64,000 bases of DNA from Paracoccus sp. MBLB3053 (GCF_031822435.1 NZ_JAVQLW010000004.1:1-64000), one strand, 5' to 3'; positions 53,502 through 63,361 are shown, counted from the stretch's first letter. The notes: generated from the letters alone by a model not told the origin. Translations and numbers: made by a program.

Positions 53502-55109
53502 TCACTGCACGAGTTCGATCTCGCTAATGCGCCATGACTTGTCGAAGAATGGCTCCAGCGGGCTGTAGAGTCTCAGGCAAACGAACCAGCCCTTTTCGGG
53601 GTCGGTCTGGATCCAGTTGCCGCGTGGCACACCCTCCGGCTGCGTTGAGGAGAAGTAGATTGTCGTCGAGCCGTCGGCATTGGCCTCGGCTGCGGGCGAC
53701 GGGTAACTCTGGCTGCCGGCGCGCGGGTAGCGCTGCGGCGTGTCCAGCATGGAACGTGTCATGTTGTCGTAGACCGTCAGCGACCAGAAGTTCGCCTGCG
53801 GGATATCTTTCGGCAGCGTAACCTTGTAGGTCTTCGACCCGTCGAAATAGTTTCGGTCAGCATCCTTGGCGGTGATGAGGTATTGCGAACCGATCCCTGT
53901 CAGCCGCATGGCCATGGCAGGCGTGATCCCGGTAATGCCGTAGAAGAAGGCCGTGCGGGCATCCATCTGCCGGTAACCGGTCGCTGGGAACGGCTTTGCA
54001 CCTTCTGCCGTGATTTCGGGAATTGGCGTTTCAAACTCGAAGCCGCTCTTGAAGAGCATATTGTACCAGGACGAGTCCGGATAATAGAACCAGTCCGGGT
54101 CACGCGGGTTCATGAGAAGGTTGCGCGACGCGGCGTTCGCCACGGCGACTGCGTCCGTCATGATCCCCTTCATGCGCTCATCCGGCTCGAAGGGCTTGTC
54201 CTTGACTATACCGAGGGCTGCGATCGGCCCCATCAGTTCGACGTCGAGCGCGGTGGCGGGTTCGCTCTGTACCACCTCGTTCAGAAGCTCGAAATAGCTC
54301 CAGTCGGATGGCGGGAGCGTGTTCATGACCATGCCCGTCCCTTCGTGGAAGACGGTCGCGGGCGGTTCGGAGATCTTCCCAAGATGGACATCGCCCTTCA
54401 GAAACTCTGCGATCGAAGTTCCGACCCCACCTGGCTTAAACGGATAGACCTTGGTCGATGCCTTGATCACCTCGACGGACGGCTTGGGATCGCTACCTTC
54501 CTTCAGGAACGAGCGACCGAACCAGAGGATACTATTTGTACTGGCGTGTGCGACGAAATATCCGCCCTGGGGCAGAGGGCCATCATATCCCGGCGGGACG
54601 AGCAGATACTTGCCGCCCATTCCACGGTCTGGTCCCGGGCTGCCCATATCGGTCACCCAGTTGAACCAGGCGTCTTGCACGATGCCAAGGAAATCGGGCG
54701 GGGACTCGATCACCACCGGGCCGTCGCTGAGGTCAATCCAGCCCATGACGTAGATCGTGTCGGCATTCGGCGTCAGGAACAGCGATTTCGCGTCCATCAA
54801 TTCCGAAAAAACCAGCACCTCGTTCTTCTTGATGCCCATGTCCTCCATACCACGGCGGAGCGAGTGGATGCTGACCCCCTGCATGGCATCCATGTAGGCA
54901 CGATAGGCATAGGTGAAGTCGAGCTGATCGTAGAGCGCCTTCGCCGTTTCTTCGCTCGGCACGCCGTCGGTGAAGTTGAACGTTCCGCGCGACGTTTCGA
55001 CGACATCGGGCGTGACCAGCGAAGGGGGGATCGCCGCCGTATCCTGCGCCCGTAGCGGCGACGCCAATATGCAAGCCGCAGCGATGGTTAAAGGCCATAG
55101 TCGGAACAT
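53502..55109 (-). CDS. DUF1254/DUF1214 exported protein
   Basis: 535-residue periplasmic protein. A signal peptide (1-22, ends LRAQD) precedes a DUF1254 domain (about 50-180, with TPNADTIYVMGWIDLSDGPV) and a C-terminal DUF1214 domain (about 400-520, ANFWSLTVYDNMTRSMLDT and GNWIQTDPEKGWFVCLRLYS). The family has no known biochemical activity; genes are often found with sulfatases or in stress islands. The ATG at 55109 follows GGAG at good spacing. First of three DUF1254-type genes here. Confidence 0.85.
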   Translation of the reverse strand: MFRLWPLTIAAACILASPLRAQDTAAIPPSLVTPDVVETSRGTFNFTDGVPSEETAKALYDQLDFTYAYRAYMDAMQGVSIHSLRRGMEDMGIKKNEVLVFSELMDAKSLFLTPNADTIYVMGWIDLSDGPVVIESPPDFLGIVQDAWFNWVTDMGSPGPDRGMGGKYLLVPPGYDGPLPQGGYFVAHASTNSILWFGRSFLKEGSDPKPSVEVIKASTKVYPFKPGGVGTSIAEFLKGDVHLGKISEPPATVFHEGTGMVMNTLPPSDWSYFELLNEVVQSEPATALDVELMGPIAALGIVKDKPFEPDERMKGIMTDAVAVANAASRNLLMNPRDPDWFYYPDSSWYNMLFKSGFEFETPIPEITAEGAKPFPATGYRQMDARTAFFYGITGITPAMAMRLTGIGSQYLITAKDADRNYFDGSKTYKVTLPKDIPQANFWSLTVYDNMTRSMLDTPQRYPRAGSQSYPSPAAEANADGSTTIYFSSTQPEGVPRGNWIQTDPEKGWFVCLRLYSPLEPFFDKSWRISEIELVQ

Positions 55110-55307
55110 GGGAAAAGACTCCATTGCCAGTTGCTAATAAGAATTTGATCTATTCTGGACACATTGCTCTGCGTCACTGGCGTGCCTGCTCCAGAAGTGG
55201 GTAGCTCGTAACGAATGAGATTGCCGACATTTTTAGGGCCGAGAGAGCATTGACCAGTTCGTTGGGAGAATGGCCTCGCACTTCCCTGCACGAGATTACC
55301 TCTTTAC

Positions 55308-56066
55308 CTAGAATTTATAGGCAATGCCGATGACGGGCCCATGGACGTCGATATCCAGCTTGGCGTTGCGATCGCCTTCTTTGACAATCGACAGATAGCG
55401 ATAGCCGAAGGCCGCATCCCAGTTCTCGCTGATAGCGTAATTGCCACCACCATAGACCTGCCAACTCAGGTCAGAGGAACTGTCGAAGCCCCCGACATCC
55501 AGAAAGCTCCGGAAAGACCACCGTTCATTCAGTTTGGTTTCCCCGCGCAGGCCGATGATTCCATCTGTCCATGATATCTGGGCGTCCGACTCTCGTTCAC
55601 GCAAATCGGTTGCGCTGCCAAAATCCATGTCGACGTCGAAATACCGTGCGCCTGCATAGATATCTGCGCTGCTGCGTGCGTCCTCATGCCAGCGATAGGC
55701 CGCGGCCAATGTGACCATCTTTACCTTTGTCTCTGTTGAGATCGTCAAGCGGTTACCCAACCAGTCCGCATCATGGCTGAGGTCGATATAGACCAGATCT
55801 GCTAACAGGCCCCATTTATCCCGTCTCAACTCAGCCGTTCCCATGAACGCCATATCGAGCCGGGACAGGATATCATCCTGCTTGAGGTCGAGCACCGGCT
55901 CACCATCCAAGCCCTGTTGGGCTCCCGAAATGACGGGTAGCCAGCCATAGAGTGTCGCCTGAGCGCTCCAACCCTCGCTTGTGTCGAAGGGCTGTGCAGT
56001 TCCTTGCGTGGTTGACGCGATGAGCGAACAGGTCGCGATGACGAGTCCCGTGGTGCGACGAAGCAT
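55308..56066 (-). CDS. Outer-membrane beta-barrel protein
   Basis: 252-residue protein with a signal peptide (about 1-24, CSLIASTTQGTAQP) and alternating hydrophobic/polar strands ending in a C-terminal aromatic, GPVIGIAYKF, the outer-membrane insertion signature. Resembles small OmpW/COG3637-type barrels. The ATG at 56066 has GGAG upstream. Placed between DUF1254 and arylsulfatase genes on the same strand, it may allow entry of the sulfated substrate; this is inferred from position. Confidence 0.75.
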   Translation of the reverse strand: MLRRTTGLVIATCSLIASTTQGTAQPFDTSEGWSAQATLYGWLPVISGAQQGLDGEPVLDLKQDDILSRLDMAFMGTAELRRDKWGLLADLVYIDLSHDADWLGNRLTISTETKVKMVTLAAAYRWHEDARSSADIYAGARYFDVDMDFGSATDLRERESDAQISWTDGIIGLRGETKLNERWSFRSFLDVGGFDSSSDLSWQVYGGGNYAISENWDAAFGYRYLSIVKEGDRNAKLDIDVHGPVIGIAYKF

Positions 56067-56230
56067 CTTGATCTCCAATTTGATCATCTTCGTGGAAAGC
56101 AGGCCTTTGCCCTTATTGTCGTGAAGTTTTCGGATGGTCTGCGCCCTGCGACCTGGTCGATAGTTGTTCGAAACCGGTGCCGTCATGGCTGAAGAGCGAT
56201 ATTCAATTCAGACGCGTCGCAACCTTTGGC

Positions 56231-56270
56231 TTGGGGCAAGGTGGGGTTTCCACCCCGCCCCAGCGGGGCT
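56231..56270 (-). terminator. GC-rich hairpin downstream of the arylsulfatase gene
   Basis: A stem pairs GGGGCAAGGTGGGG with CCACCCCGCCCC around TTT within 56231-56270, directly after the arylsulfatase stop on the minus strand. It lacks a T tract; it may act as terminator or mRNA stabiliser. Confidence 0.5.
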
Positions 56271-56272
56271 GC

Positions 56273-58645
56273 TCACTCCTTGTAGGCGACCTTCACCTGA
56301 TCAATGATTCCGTTGAAGGCAAAGGGTTTGCGATCAAAATAGGCCTCAGAGACCGGTGAGTAGCTGTCTTGCCCGACATCGAAGGCATCATTTGCGGTGA
56401 AGGTCAGCGGGGCGGAGCGCGGCACGGTCCCATTGGCCATCTCTGTCCCGTTCACGCGGATCACAATATCAAGCGGCCCGGTATGATCTTTGCTCGTCTT
56501 GGTGGTCTCAATCTCAATCGTGACCTTACCCGTGGGCAGCGTATCCGTCGTTGCTATCTGGGTGCGATCGATTTCAAAGAGGTTATATTCGTAGGTCAGC
56601 TTGCCCTGATCGACCCACAGCGCCAGCCCGCCGGAGAAGGCGCCCAAGGCGTATAGGACACCGGCCGAATCCGGCTTCAGTTCGGCCTCGATGGTGACCA
56701 GATTGCTGCGCGCACCGACCTTCGGCGCAGTGAATTCCGGCACCTGGATCACTTCCTGCGTATAGGTGAATTCCGTCGCCGGATTGTGTGGTGCATCCTC
56801 GGGGTGGAAGATGATCGACCACAATCCGCCACCGACCGGGAAGACCTTGTTGTCTTTGGCATCAATGAGGAAGGCGTCCTTCAGCTCCTTGACCTTGTCG
56901 GGATTGTCGGTCGCCAGATCATGCGCTTGCGAATGATCCTTGCTGAGGTCATGCAGTTCCCAGCTGTCCTTGTCGGGTGACCACTGGAGGATTGCGGGAT
57001 CAATTCCGGGCACCCAAGGCGTGCGGGGCCCGAAGACCGAAGCAATCCAGTCGTCCTTGTAGTATGAGCGGCTGCCCATCACCTCGAAATATTGGCCATG
57101 CTTCTGACCTTCCGCTTCGGGTGCATCAAATGTATAGGCCATGCTGATCCCGTCTAGCGGGTCTTGGGTGATGCCATCCACAGTCTTCGGCGGCTTGATT
57201 CCCAGCACGTCATAGATCGTCGGAACAATGTCATTCACATGGTGAAACTGGCCACGTGGCCTTCTGTCCGGCGTGATATGGCCCGGCCACGAGATCACCA
57301 GCGGCGTGCGCGTGCCGCCGAAATGGGCCGCCACCAGCTTGGTCGAGCGGTAAGGCGTGGACCCCGCCCAAGCCCATCCGGCATGATACATGTTGTCGGC
57401 CTTGGGCGAGCCCAGCACGTCCAGCCCGCCAAGATCGTCCATCGCCTTGATGTGGTCCTTTATTTCGGTCTTGATGCCGTTCTGGGCCAACAGCTCGCTG
57501 ATCGTGCCGTTCTGACCCTCGGCGCTGGAGCCGTTATCGCCCCAAACATAGAAGATCAGCGTATTTTCCCTCTCGCCGATCGCGTCCAGCGCATTGAGCA
57601 ATCGACCGGCCTGCGTATCGGCATGTTCGGTATAGCCTGCAAAGACCTCCATCAAGCGCAACTGGAACGCGCGTTCGTCCTCAGGAATGTCGGACCAGCC
57701 TGCAAGGCTGTCGGGACGGGCCGTCAGGTCGGTGTCGGATGGAACCCAGCCAAGTTCCTTCTGCTTCGCGAAAATGTCGTCGCGCATCTGGTCCCAGCCA
57801 GTATCGAACTTGCCCTTATACTTGTCGGCCCAGTCCTTGAAAATGTGATGAGGGCCATGCGAAGCGCCGGGCGCCCAGTAAACCAGAAAGGGCCGGTCCG
57901 GGGTCAGCGCATGAACTTGCTTCATCCAAGATACAGCCTTGTCGGCCATGTCCTCGGTGAAATGGTAGCCTTCCTTGCCGTGCGAAGGATCGAGGCGGAT
58001 GGTGTTTTCAACCACTGCCGGTTCCCATTGCGAGGATTCCCCCGCAAGGAAGCCGTAGAAATAATCGAAACCGACGCCTTCGCCCACCGGCCAGTTGGTA
58101 TAGGGTCCGACGGTCGTGGTTTCATTCGCGGGTGTGTTGTGCCACTTGCCAAAGGCGGCGGTCGCGTAGCCATAGCCGCTCAGCACTTTCGCAACCGTTG
58201 CCGAGGTCCGAGGAATATGGCCGGTATAGCCGTCCCAGTCATTCGCAAGCTCGGCAATCTGCCCATAGCCGACACGGTGATGGTTGCGCCCGGTCAGCAG
58301 CGAAGCGCGTGTGGGCGAGCACATCGCCGCGTTGTGGAAGCGGCTGAAGGCGATACCTTCCTCAGCCAACGCATCCAACGTCGGGGTGGTGATCGGCCCG
58401 CCGAACGTATGCGGCAGTGCAGGGCCGACATCGTCGAGCATGATGATGACGATATTCGGCGCATTCTCTGGCAGGTGAGATTGCGGCGGAAGCGGGTTGT
58501 AGGTTGATTCCGCGATCGTCGGACCCGCTTTGCTGCCGGATGGCGCCGGGGGGAATGGCAATGCGTCCTGCGCGTGGACGCCCGTCGCACTGACCAGCGC
58601 TACAGCGCCAAAATAGCACAATCCCCGGAATTTCGTCACTTCCAT
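56273..58645 (-). CDS. Arylsulfatase (formylglycine-type)
   Basis: 790-residue exported sulfatase. A signal peptide (about 1-25, ends GVHAQD) precedes the catalytic core: metal-binding DD (71-72, VIIMLDDVGP) and the C-x-P-x-R motif CSPTRASLLTGR with C109, the cysteine that must be oxidised to formylglycine. No maturation enzyme (FGE or anSME) is in the window, so it depends on one elsewhere. A C-terminal beta-rich region (about 640-790) is lectin-like (LWVDQGKLTYEYNLFEIDRT). The ATG at 58645 follows GAGAGGG. Upstream of the OMP and DUF1254 genes on the same strand. Confidence 0.92.
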   Translation of the reverse strand: MEVTKFRGLCYFGAVALVSATGVHAQDALPFPPAPSGSKAGPTIAESTYNPLPPQSHLPENAPNIVIIMLDDVGPALPHTFGGPITTPTLDALAEEGIAFSRFHNAAMCSPTRASLLTGRNHHRVGYGQIAELANDWDGYTGHIPRTSATVAKVLSGYGYATAAFGKWHNTPANETTTVGPYTNWPVGEGVGFDYFYGFLAGESSQWEPAVVENTIRLDPSHGKEGYHFTEDMADKAVSWMKQVHALTPDRPFLVYWAPGASHGPHHIFKDWADKYKGKFDTGWDQMRDDIFAKQKELGWVPSDTDLTARPDSLAGWSDIPEDERAFQLRLMEVFAGYTEHADTQAGRLLNALDAIGERENTLIFYVWGDNGSSAEGQNGTISELLAQNGIKTEIKDHIKAMDDLGGLDVLGSPKADNMYHAGWAWAGSTPYRSTKLVAAHFGGTRTPLVISWPGHITPDRRPRGQFHHVNDIVPTIYDVLGIKPPKTVDGITQDPLDGISMAYTFDAPEAEGQKHGQYFEVMGSRSYYKDDWIASVFGPRTPWVPGIDPAILQWSPDKDSWELHDLSKDHSQAHDLATDNPDKVKELKDAFLIDAKDNKVFPVGGGLWSIIFHPEDAPHNPATEFTYTQEVIQVPEFTAPKVGARSNLVTIEAELKPDSAGVLYALGAFSGGLALWVDQGKLTYEYNLFEIDRTQIATTDTLPTGKVTIEIETTKTSKDHTGPLDIVIRVNGTEMANGTVPRSAPLTFTANDAFDVGQDSYSPVSEAYFDRKPFAFNGIIDQVKVAYKE

Positions 58646-58766
58646 CAACGCACCCTCTCGATGAACTGATCTGTATTGTGCAAGGTTAGCAAAGTACGAG
58701 TGAAGCTGTAGCCGACCATTGCTTACGATCCGCCGTCCGACCTTGCTGCTCATATCGCGCCACCAA

Positions 58767-59138
58767 CTAGCTTTTTATGGCCTGACGGAACTGACGTGGC
58801 GTTTGGCCGGTCCAGCGAACGAAGGCGCGAGAAAAATTGCTTGGCGTCGAATATCCAAGCCTTCCTGCGATTTCCTGGGCCGGAAGATCAGTCTGGCGAA
58901 GAAGCGTGCTCGCGGCCTGAAGCCGCACCGTATCTACCAGCGACCGGAATGCTAGGGATCGCGACGCGAGATGCCGTTGCAAGCTACGGGGCGAGGTTCC
59001 AACATGGCGCGCAACTCGTTCGAGGGACAGTGGCCCAGACATCACGAGTTCGGCCATCAATTGCTGCAATTCCGAGGAATCGCCTATCGCGTGTGTTTCA
59101 GGAATGAACATCCGATTCTGTAGATTTTGAAGTTTCAT
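58767..59138 (-). CDS. Stand-alone AraC-type DNA-binding domain protein
   Basis: 123-residue protein that is only an AraC double HTH (about 30-120, LSLERVARHVGTSPRSLQRH and EIAGRLGYSTPSNFSRAFVR), lacking a sensor domain. An in-frame TAA lies two codons upstream of the ATG at 59138, so no longer version exists; an ATG at 59111 is a possible later start. It may be a truncated regulator or a competitor for the operators of the divergent full-length AraC regulator. Confidence 0.75.
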   Translation of the reverse strand: MKLQNLQNRMFIPETHAIGDSSELQQLMAELVMSGPLSLERVARHVGTSPRSLQRHLASRSLAFRSLVDTVRLQAASTLLRQTDLPAQEIAGRLGYSTPSNFSRAFVRWTGQTPRQFRQAIKS

Positions 59139-59228
59139 GCATTAATCATTTCACGCAACAACAACCGGGGCCGCTCGTTCCGCGCCACTATGTGCGTATG
59201 CTGGACTTGCGCAGCAGGAGTGAAATGC

Positions 59229-60227
59229 ATGACGCAGCCGGCGATCGTGCGAGCCGCCTATCTGCAGGTTTTCATAGACCTGTTGCGGGAGATTGGGGTG
59301 CCCATTGAACGCGCGCTCGAGCGCTCAGCGCTACCAACTTGGATCGAAGATATGCCCGATGCCTATGTCAGTTTGCCGCTGGCAATCGACTGGGCCCTGC
59401 GCACTGGCCGTGACGTCGACCCCATGGAGTTCGGATACCGCGCCGCAATGCGGCAATCCCTTGCCACAATGAGTCCGGAATTCCGTGGGGCATTGTTGGA
59501 TGCACCGACCGGGCTGGTCAGGATGCGCACATGTCTGAGCGCGGCGATGCGGGAAGACAGCTCGCTCTCAACCCGATCGTGGCGCGAGGGGAATAGCGTT
59601 CGCCTTGTCTGCAACACCTTACGCTTCGACGGCGGACCAAGCACCTGCCTGGCAGAATGGGGGATTATTCAGGCTTTGGTGGACACCATGCGCAGCGTGG
59701 CCGGTCCGAAGTGGTATCCAGAGGAGTTGACGTTCGTTTCCTCCTGCGCACCAGGTACCACAGTGTTCGAAGCCTACGGTAATACTCGCATAGCCGTCGG
59801 ATGTCCGCATACGTCGATATTGGTCAAGTCAGCCGACCTGTTTCGTCCATGCGCTGAGCAGGTTACATCCGCCTCCAATCTGACCGTTGAAAATTGGGAG
59901 ATGGACTTCGTCGCCCGTCTCCGTGCGGTCATCAGACCGTATCTAGGCGACGGGCATCCATCCATCTACCAAACAGCGGAGATCATCGGGATGAGCAGCC
60001 GCACATTGCAACGGAAACTGACTTCATTGGGTCACACCTACTCCGGCATATTGGCCGGGACCCGAGTCGAACAGGCAAGTGAACTTCTCTCTGATCCGGG
60101 TATCAAGATTGTGGATATTGCGCTTTCGCTCGGCTATGAGGACCCACAGAATTTCTCCCGCATCTTCCGTCGCATGACCGGCATGACGCCGACTGCCTAT
60201 CGGCAGTCAGTATCGGGAGAGTTGTAA
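59229..60227 (+). CDS. AraC-family regulator (OruR/ArgR-like)
   Basis: 332-residue regulator with an N-terminal AraC_binding_2/Arabinose-like sensor domain (about 10-200, AYLQVFIDLLREIGVPIERA) and a C-terminal double HTH (about 235-325, TAEIIGMSSRTLQRKLTSLG and DIALSLGYEDPQNFSRIFRR). The ATG at 59229 with GGAG 9 bp upstream is preferred to longer frames. It is divergent from the HTH-only gene and the arylsulfatase block and is the likely local activator. Confidence 0.86.
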   Translation: MTQPAIVRAAYLQVFIDLLREIGVPIERALERSALPTWIEDMPDAYVSLPLAIDWALRTGRDVDPMEFGYRAAMRQSLATMSPEFRGALLDAPTGLVRMRTCLSAAMREDSSLSTRSWREGNSVRLVCNTLRFDGGPSTCLAEWGIIQALVDTMRSVAGPKWYPEELTFVSSCAPGTTVFEAYGNTRIAVGCPHTSILVKSADLFRPCAEQVTSASNLTVENWEMDFVARLRAVIRPYLGDGHPSIYQTAEIIGMSSRTLQRKLTSLGHTYSGILAGTRVEQASELLSDPGIKIVDIALSLGYEDPQNFSRIFRRMTGMTPTAYRQSVSGEL

Positions 60228-60699
60228 GCCTGATGTCGTGGACCTGCAGATCAGGTCGGCGGTGTCATCCTTGCCCGCGTCTTCGTAAATCTGACCGCTT
60301 GGCGTCTGTCTGACAGCATTGCGAATGCTGCAGGGGGAATTTGGCGCAGTCGACTATTCAACATGCTGTTCCAGCTATGAGGCGCGTGTTGCCGCTGTGC
60401 GCCAAATGACCGACGGTTCAGAAAATTTGCTGCAGTTGCTATGCCGCAAAGCAGCTGGCAGCTTCTGTGCGCGGCGGACCATCTATGTTGTAAGTGCCAG
60501 CACTCACATGCTGCGGGCGCGAAAGGCCGGTTTGTCCGCATCACAGACCGTCATAGGCTCGAAATGCTGCGCCACGTGTCGAATGGCCGCTTCGGCGAAT
60601 ACCGCCGTGCGGCATCGGCGGTGCTCGACCGTCGGCAAAGGGCCCGCCTTTGTGATGACATAACATGGCGGGTGGCATAGCACAAAGGTGATGTCGGGA
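60228..60699. other. Intergenic stretch without recognisable genes
   Basis: About 470 bp. Open frames exist on both strands (for example 60319-60663) but lack ribosome-binding sites and look like degenerate GC-rich sequence. No RNA gene or repeat seen. Confidence 0.35.
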
Positions 60700-61089
60700 T
60701 CAGCCGCAGATCAGGGGGAGAACCATATCGCGCGTTAGCGGAGCGAGGTCGAGTTGGCCTTGCGAGTCGGGGTGCACCCATCGAGCCTCTTCTATCTCCG
60801 CTCGAGGTTCGACGTCATGGTTAATCTGCACGCGAAAGACCTCAGCCGTAACCAGGAAGCCGGGCTCGTTAGCAGCGGGAGCAGAAAAACGTCCGAGGTA
60901 TTTCGCGTCGTTCGGTTGAATTTCCACCGCGAGTTCCTCGAAAAGTTCACGACAAAGAGCTGACAAGGGCGTTTCGTCGCCGTCGATCTTCCCGCCTGGC
61001 TGCATGAAGGCGGACGTCCCGCGCTTTCGGACAAGCAGGGTTGCACCATCGTCCCGAAGGATTGCAGTAGCGGCTATGCGGATCTCCAT
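60700..61089 (-). CDS. Nudix hydrolase
   Basis: 129-residue Nudix enzyme hydrolysing a nucleoside-diphosphate-linked compound. The Nudix box is intact: GGKIDGDETPLSALCRELFE followed by ELAVEI, fitting Gx5Ex7REuxEE, though the final Gly is Ala. The ATG at 61089 follows GAGGA at 8 bp; upstream in-frame residues to 61248 are probably untranslated. Substrate unknown. Confidence 0.85.
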   Translation of the reverse strand: MEIRIAATAILRDDGATLLVRKRGTSAFMQPGGKIDGDETPLSALCRELFEELAVEIQPNDAKYLGRFSAPAANEPGFLVTAEVFRVQINHDVEPRAEIEEARWVHPDSQGQLDLAPLTRDMVLPLICG

Positions 61090-61237
61090 CAGTGCATTCC
61101 TCACAGGGTCGTTTCGGTCCTCCATAACGGAAGGCACATTGCTGCCCAATGGCGGGATTGCAGCTTCGATGCGGTACTGAACCAAGGTTCCGGGAACGAC
61201 CAGTCCGCTACGTTGTTGGTTCCGAGGAGGAAACAAC

Positions 61238-61679
61238 ATGAGAAGCAAAATTCTTCATGATGCCGCTGGCCAAAAAAGACCTATGCCTTGATCTTGGAAA
61301 GCGGCGACGAAGTCATGTCCTGCCTTCAGGATTTCGCGGAAAAAAACGGGCTTAACGCAGCGAGTTTCAAGGCGATTGGTGCATTCGAAACCGCAACATT
61401 GGCGTTTTTCGATTGGTCCTCGAAGGCATATTTGCCGATACGGGTGGACGAGCAAACTGAGGTCGCATCATTTACCGGGGACATCGCCAGGGCCCCGAGG
61501 GCAAACCCGCAGTACATGTTCACGCGGTCCTGGGGCGGCGAGACGGAAGCGCCCTGGCAGGTCATCTAAAGGCTGCGAAAGTCAGACCGACGCTCGAGGT
61601 CATTCTCATCGAATCTCCCCAGCATCTCTGCAAGCAGCATGATGTCGAGACTGATCTTGCCTTGATCCGCCTTGATTGA
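61238..61679 (+). pseudogene. PPC/DUF296 domain protein with two frameshifts
   Basis: The gene starts at ATG 61238 after GAGGAGG and reads RSKILHDAAGQK, then a frameshift near 61272 (A6-G run), then SGDEVMSCLQDFAEKNGLNA, VDEQTEVASFTGDIA, a second frameshift near 61493 (GGGCCCC run), then EGKPAVHVHAVLGRRDGSAL and AGHLKAAKVRPTLEVILIES to a TGA at 61677. All parts are in family order for the PPC (AT-hook-associated/DUF296) domain, about 147 codons. Each shift corresponds to one lost base. It is either a young pseudogene or carries sequencing errors. Confidence 0.8.
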
Positions 61680-61993
61680 CGCGCGTGCCCATCCGTTTCG
61701 GCAAGAGAAATCCTAGAGTGTCTTCCTACGCAGCGTTTGGTTGAACCGGCGGGGCCTCGATAGGGTTAAACTCTCAGGAGGCTTTCATACACAGCCGGAT
61801 TTGGCATACTCCAGAACTGCCTTTCACCTCTGACCCATGCTGCCTCACCGCATCCCCGGAAATGGGCGCTCGGGCGCCGCGCAGCTAGATCGTCGTTTTG
61901 ACCATAGTTCAGCTAACCATCTTGCGTTCCATCACCTAACAACTTTTGAACTGCTTAGGCGCAACGCCCATCGACGACGCTATGTGAGGGCGT
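61680..61993. other. Intergenic stretch without recognisable genes
   Basis: About 310 bp between the PPC relic and the DUF1254 gene; AT-richer in the last 80 bp. No ORF or RNA recognised. Confidence 0.35.
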
Positions 61994-63361
61994 TTAGCTG
62001 ACTATCTCGATGACGGGTGGTTTCCAGCGACCATCAAGGGCCACGTCTTTGGGCAGATAAAGGCGCATGACGGCGTAAAAGCCCTCGGATGGTGTGGGCA
62101 ACCAGTTCGCCCCCTGTTCTTCGCCGGGGCTTTCGGACTGAAGGTGGATGACGATTGCACCGGCCTCGTCGCGATTCAGACCGGAGAGCATCGGGGAGTT
62201 GATCAGGTAGCGATTGATCGGGTTGTCGACCAACAACTGCCGGGCCTTGTCATACATCGTGATCGACCAGAAGGCGGAGACAGGTGGTAGGGCATCGGCC
62301 GCAAACCGCAACGCGTAATGATGCGCCTTGCCGTCCAACAGCGCGCCTTTCGCGTCCACGTTGTAGATGACGTAGAGCGCCTCTTGCGCCGTGTTACCAT
62401 AGATGCCGCCCTGCGCGGCAGCGGCGCGGTCCATATAGCGCCCCTTCATGAACTCGGGCGTTCCGAACAGCTTTGCGGAATCCGTGAGATGCGCGACGGT
62501 GTTGCGGATCTCCTGATCGCTGGGCCGTACAAGATCGCGCATCTGGGTCACGGTGCCCTCGGGCAGGCTGGCGGGCGGCCAGGCGGTCCCGGCTTGCAGT
62601 CCGAGCGAGGCGGCGAAACTGTCGCGCAGGTTGCCCTCCCATGCCAGCGGCGGGGCGAATTGCAGCAGGAAAGCCGTCAGCGGCCAGAACTCGCTTAGCA
62701 TCCGGTCGTCGTCGATCGCGGGCCAGTCGATGGCAGGCGCTGGAGCCGGGGCAGGCTTGCCCTCATAGGCCGACAATGTCCGTGCGCTGTAACCAGCCTG
62801 AATCGCCTCGACCTTGCCGATGTCATCCGGCGCAAAAAGCTGAGTGCGGATGACGACAAGACCCAGATCGGTCGGTATCCGAACCACGCGCTTGATCCCG
62901 GCAGGAGCCTCACCTTGCCAGCCCGGCCCTGCGATCAGAAAATCCCCGCCGCCATTGCCATCCATCCGCGTCCCCAGATAGTCGACATTGTGGGTATAGA
63001 GATCGATGATCTGGGCTGAGTAGTAGCGATCCGCCTCGATGGCGGGCAAGGTCACGACCAGCGGCTCGGCGCGCAGGTCCATGACCATGAAAGAATAGGG
63101 TGTGTCGGAGTTGGGGGTGATGATCGCCGTATCTTCGGGTGTATAGACCCGGGCGATGCTGGTCAGCGTGTTGAGCGGACCCTTGTACTGCTTGCCTCCC
63201 GGCTCCAGCGCATATTGGTAGAGGGTGAGGTAATTTTTCACCATCGGATAGGCATAAAGAAACGCCTCATGCGCCAGGGCGCCTGTATCCTGCGCGTGCA
63301 GCGGCAGGCTTGGCAACACTGCGGCCGCGACGCTTATCTGAAGCAGAGTCCGACGGTTCAT
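61994..63361 (-). CDS. DUF1254/DUF1214 exported protein (second copy)
   Basis: 455-residue protein with signal peptide (1-24, ends LHAQD), DUF1254 domain (about 30-160, TPNSDTPYSFMVMDLRAEPL, VDYLGTRMDGNGGGDFLIAG) and DUF1214 domain (about 330-450, VSAFWSITMYDKARQLLVDN, GANWLPTPSEGFYAVMRLYL). It differs strongly from the 535-residue copy and so is a separate subfamily. Its start overlaps the stop of the DUF1254 fragment upstream by 4 bp, so an operon existed. Confidence 0.85.
   Translation of the reverse strand: MNRRTLLQISVAAAVLPSLPLHAQDTGALAHEAFLYAYPMVKNYLTLYQYALEPGGKQYKGPLNTLTSIARVYTPEDTAIITPNSDTPYSFMVMDLRAEPLVVTLPAIEADRYYSAQIIDLYTHNVDYLGTRMDGNGGGDFLIAGPGWQGEAPAGIKRVVRIPTDLGLVVIRTQLFAPDDIGKVEAIQAGYSARTLSAYEGKPAPAPAPAIDWPAIDDDRMLSEFWPLTAFLLQFAPPLAWEGNLRDSFAASLGLQAGTAWPPASLPEGTVTQMRDLVRPSDQEIRNTVAHLTDSAKLFGTPEFMKGRYMDRAAAAQGGIYGNTAQEALYVIYNVDAKGALLDGKAHHYALRFAADALPPVSAFWSITMYDKARQLLVDNPINRYLINSPMLSGLNRDEAGAIVIHLQSESPGEEQGANWLPTPSEGFYAVMRLYLPKDVALDGRWKPPVIEIVS

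Noticed and set aside
60319..60680. Overlapping Cys/Ala-rich frames between araC and Nudix genes
   Set aside because: No start signals, odd composition and no recognisable pattern; treated as intergenic.
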